From Natronosalvus vescus (GTDB lineage Archaea > Halobacteriota > Halobacteria > Halobacteriales > Natrialbaceae), in the NCBI RefSeq assembly GCF_023973145.1, contig NZ_CP099546.1:2914001-2978000 (forward strand): a DNA stretch of 64,000 bases. The letters run 5' to 3'. Shown one piece after another: positions 52,638 through 64,000 of the stretch (the stretch's first letter is position 1; each line of letters starts with the position of its first letter). The translations under genes were made by a program, and so were the position numbers. The notes below the pieces were generated by a model, which did no database searches, was not told where the DNA came from, and saw only the letters and a list, made by a program, of their open reading frames with translations.

Positions 52638-53725
52638 TGGGCCTCCGCCTCTGCTTCCGTGTTCGTGTCCGTTTTCGAGTCGACTTCCGCGTTCTTTTCC
52701 GAATCCGTTTCTGCGTTCGCGCCCGATCGCGTAGAATCACACAGACGCTCGAGCGTCGCGGCGGCGTCACCCGATTGAATCGCTTCGAGGGCCCGATCGG
52801 CACCCGCCTCGAGCGTGTCGACTTCCCCGGAGATGTAGACAGCAGCGCCGGCGTTCGCCAGGATGACGTCCCGTTTCGCACCGTCGATGCGACCGTCGAC
52901 GATTCCGCGGAGGTCGGCGGCGTTCGCTTCGGGCGTTCCACCGGCGACGGCGTCGATAGCGTGGGTCTCAAGTCCGAGGTCGGCTGGCTCGAGGGTGTAC
53001 TCCTCGACGGTTTCCCCGTCAACCTCGGCGACGCGCGTCTCGCCGTGGATCGCAATTTCGTCGGTACCAGCACCGTGGACGACGAGCGCCCGTTCGACAT
53101 TCATGCGTGCGAGGGCACGCGCGAGTACCGGAACGAGTTCGGGGTCGTAGACGCCCACGACCTGTGCGTCGGCTCCGGCCGGGTTCGTGAGTGGGCCGAG
53201 GACGTTGAAGATCGTCCGCATCCCGAGTTCCTGGCGCGGCCCGATGACGGCTTTCATCGCGGGGTGGAACACCGGGGCGAGCATGAAGCCGATGCCGTCG
53301 GTTTCGATGGCGCGTTCGACGGCGGGCGGTTCGGCGTCAACGGTGACGCCCACCTCCTCGAGGACGTCGGCGCTACCGGAGGAGGAGGACACCGAGTAGT
53401 TGCCGTGTTTGGCGACGGAAACGCCGGCGCCCGCTGCGACGATCGCGCTCGTCGTGGAGACGTTGATCGTGTCGTAGTCGTCGCCGCCGGTGCCGCAGGT
53501 GTCGACCAGCGGTTCGCGATCGGGATCGATCGTTCGGGCGGCGTCGCGCATCCCTTCAGCGAAGCCCGCGATTTCGGCTTCCGTCTCGCCTTTCGAACGC
53601 AGTGCCGCGAGCAGTGCACCGATCTGTGCTTCGGTCGCATCCTGGAAGATTGCGCTCGAGGCGGCTCGAGCCTCCGGCTGTGCGAGGTTTCGACCGTCAG
53701 TCACGTGTTCGACGTAAGTTTGCAT
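52634..53725 (-). CDS. trpD: anthranilate phosphoribosyltransferase
   Basis: 363 residues. It joins anthranilate to PRPP. Landmarks are VDTCGTGGDDYDTINVSTTSA (PRPP loop), SVAKHGNYSVSSSSGSADVLEEVG and IFNVLGPLTNPAGAD. The last 30 residues are a charged low-complexity tail (Ala/Glu/Asp/Thr), not needed in the family. It is the first gene of trpDFEG. A TATA-like CTTAAGTTG lies near 53780, about 55 bases before the ATG. trpA, trpB and trpC are not in the window. Confidence 0.95.
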   Translation of the reverse strand: MQTYVEHVTDGRNLAQPEARAASSAIFQDATEAQIGALLAALRSKGETEAEIAGFAEGMRDAARTIDPDREPLVDTCGTGGDDYDTINVSTTSAIVAAGAGVSVAKHGNYSVSSSSGSADVLEEVGVTVDAEPPAVERAIETDGIGFMLAPVFHPAMKAVIGPRQELGMRTIFNVLGPLTNPAGADAQVVGVYDPELVPVLARALARMNVERALVVHGAGTDEIAIHGETRVAEVDGETVEEYTLEPADLGLETHAIDAVAGGTPEANAADLRGIVDGRIDGAKRDVILANAGAAVYISGEVDTLEAGADRALEAIQSGDAAATLERLCDSTRSGANAETDSEKNAEVDSKTDTNTEAEAEAQ

Positions 53726-53897
53726 AGGGGAACACCAGTGTACGAATTTGTCTTACAATGTCCAAAACAGTACATCAACTTAAGCGTGTCGGAGCCACGC
53801 CCGTGGTGAACACTGCCGAACGACCGGTGATTCGAAACCTTCAATTAGGGTGGCGGGCAACGATTGAGTGCGAAGGGAGAACGCGCAGACGCAAACC

Positions 53898-53972
53898 GGG
53901 TTGGTGGTCTAGTCTGGTTATGACACCTCCTTGACATGGAGGAGGCCGGCAGTTCAAATCTGCCCCAACCCA
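53898..53972 (+). tRNA. tRNA-Val (anticodon GAC)
   Basis: 75-nt cloverleaf. The acceptor GGGTTGG pairs with CCAACCC, then discriminator A. The anticodon stem CCTCC/GGAGG holds the loop TTGACAT (anticodon GAC), and the T-arm contains GTTCAAATC. It differs from the valine tRNA at 2083-2157 mainly in the anticodon loop and variable arm, so the two are recent relatives. No intron. Confidence 0.95.
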
Positions 53973-53975
53973 CTT

Positions 53976-54023
53976 TTCAGCGACACAACGCGACGAGCAA
54001 AGTGGTTCGCTCGTCGCTGAAAA
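53976..54023 (+). terminator. stem-loop terminator after tRNA-Val
   Basis: TTCAGCGAC pairs with GTCGCTGAA, and inside it GACGAGC pairs with GCTCGTC. The outer stem ends in AAAATT. It begins four bases after the mature 3' end of the tRNA. Confidence 0.6.
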
Positions 54024-54034
54024 TTGTTGTCGGA

Positions 54035-54122
54035 AGATTTGAACCAGATAAGTCGCAGCCCGGGAAGCGAACGGAGTGAGCGACCCGGAACGTCTTGACG
54101 AGGTTCAAATCTGGCCCAACCG
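54035..54122. repeat. tRNA T-arm/3'-end remnant with inverted copy
   Basis: GGTTCAAATCTGGCCCAACC (54102-54121) is nearly the T-arm and 3' acceptor of the tRNA just upstream, with a G in place of C at one position. AGATTTGAACC (54035-54045) is its T-arm part inverted. Such scraps are left by integration and loss of elements at a tRNA, or by partial duplication. Confidence 0.55.
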
Positions 54123-54422
54123 CCTCGAGCAACACGATTGACGGATGGGACTGATACTCGAGGCTCGAGAAATGGCATAATGGTGTAGAAAGGAGCTGTA
54201 CTTCTCGAGTGACGCGAAGACGTTTCGCCGTAGTTCGAATCGTACTGATCCGTGGGCCTGAGGCGAAACGGGGTGTGACTACCGCTTTTTGAATAGTGGC
54301 TACCAGAGTACCTCCTCGAATATTCCTAACACAAAACACCGGCTTGCGATTACCTCGAGGTACCTTACTCACTCACCCAGGTGTTAGCGCGAGTATATGC
54401 ATTACGGGTGAGTGTCTCGTTC

Positions 54423-64000
<9,578 letters not shown>

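Overview
The window is a haloarchaeal chromosome segment, most likely from the Natrialbaceae-type haloarchaea (inference). The evidence is high-GC, acid-rich coding sequence, Tat-exported halolysins, a HalX response regulator, a split-gene glycine cleavage system, an elongator tRNA-Met with an intron, many leaderless starts with a TATA-like box about 27 bases upstream, and haloarchaea-only conserved proteins (DUF2150, DUF5830, DUF5805-like).

Layout. 1-5.5 kb is gene-poor: a low-GC left end with an ATP-grasp-like gene, tRNA-Val(CAC), a cobalamin adenosyltransferase, a mini zinc protein and the decayed remains of an IS1341-type (TnpB-only) element. 5.5-7 kb holds a DUF5805-like gene coupled to a tyrosine recombinase. 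7.2-22.2 kb holds the glycine cleavage genes in two places (gcvPA-gcvPB on the minus strand, gcvT-gcvH on the plus strand). Between them lie HMG-CoA synthase (mevalonate pathway), a large pilin-anchored Ig-domain surface protein, DUF2150, a TatD-related hydrolase, a NYN nuclease and two very similar halolysins. 22.4-34.6 kb holds two divergent orphan ABC permeases, a regulator, assorted small enzymes and membrane proteins, an intact IS200/IS605 element (tnpA, DUF2080, tnpB) that has split a DUF4234 membrane gene, the intron-containing tRNA-Met and a HalX regulator.

35-45.8 kb is the most interesting block. It holds two class III aminotransferases, a BCCT osmolyte transporter, an M20 amidohydrolase, an M24 protein that closely resembles ectoine hydrolase DoeA, a D-2-hydroxyacid dehydrogenase, an EamA transporter and an unknown haloarchaeal protein. 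Seven copies of a roughly 20-bp dyad (GTATACAnAAATnnTGTATA-like) lie at the promoters of these genes. I read this as one regulon for uptake and breakdown of ectoine or a similar compatible solute: hydrolase, deacetylase, then transamination of diaminobutyrate. No aldehyde dehydrogenase (DoeC step) is in the window.

45.8-53.7 kb holds the B12-dependent ribonucleotide reductase and a tightly packed trpDFEG operon. After tRNA-Val(GAC), the last 9.6 kb is one open reading frame that runs off the window. It encodes a secreted giant protein with two parallel beta-helix regions, CARDB-like domains and eleven nearly identical tandem units of about 101 residues.
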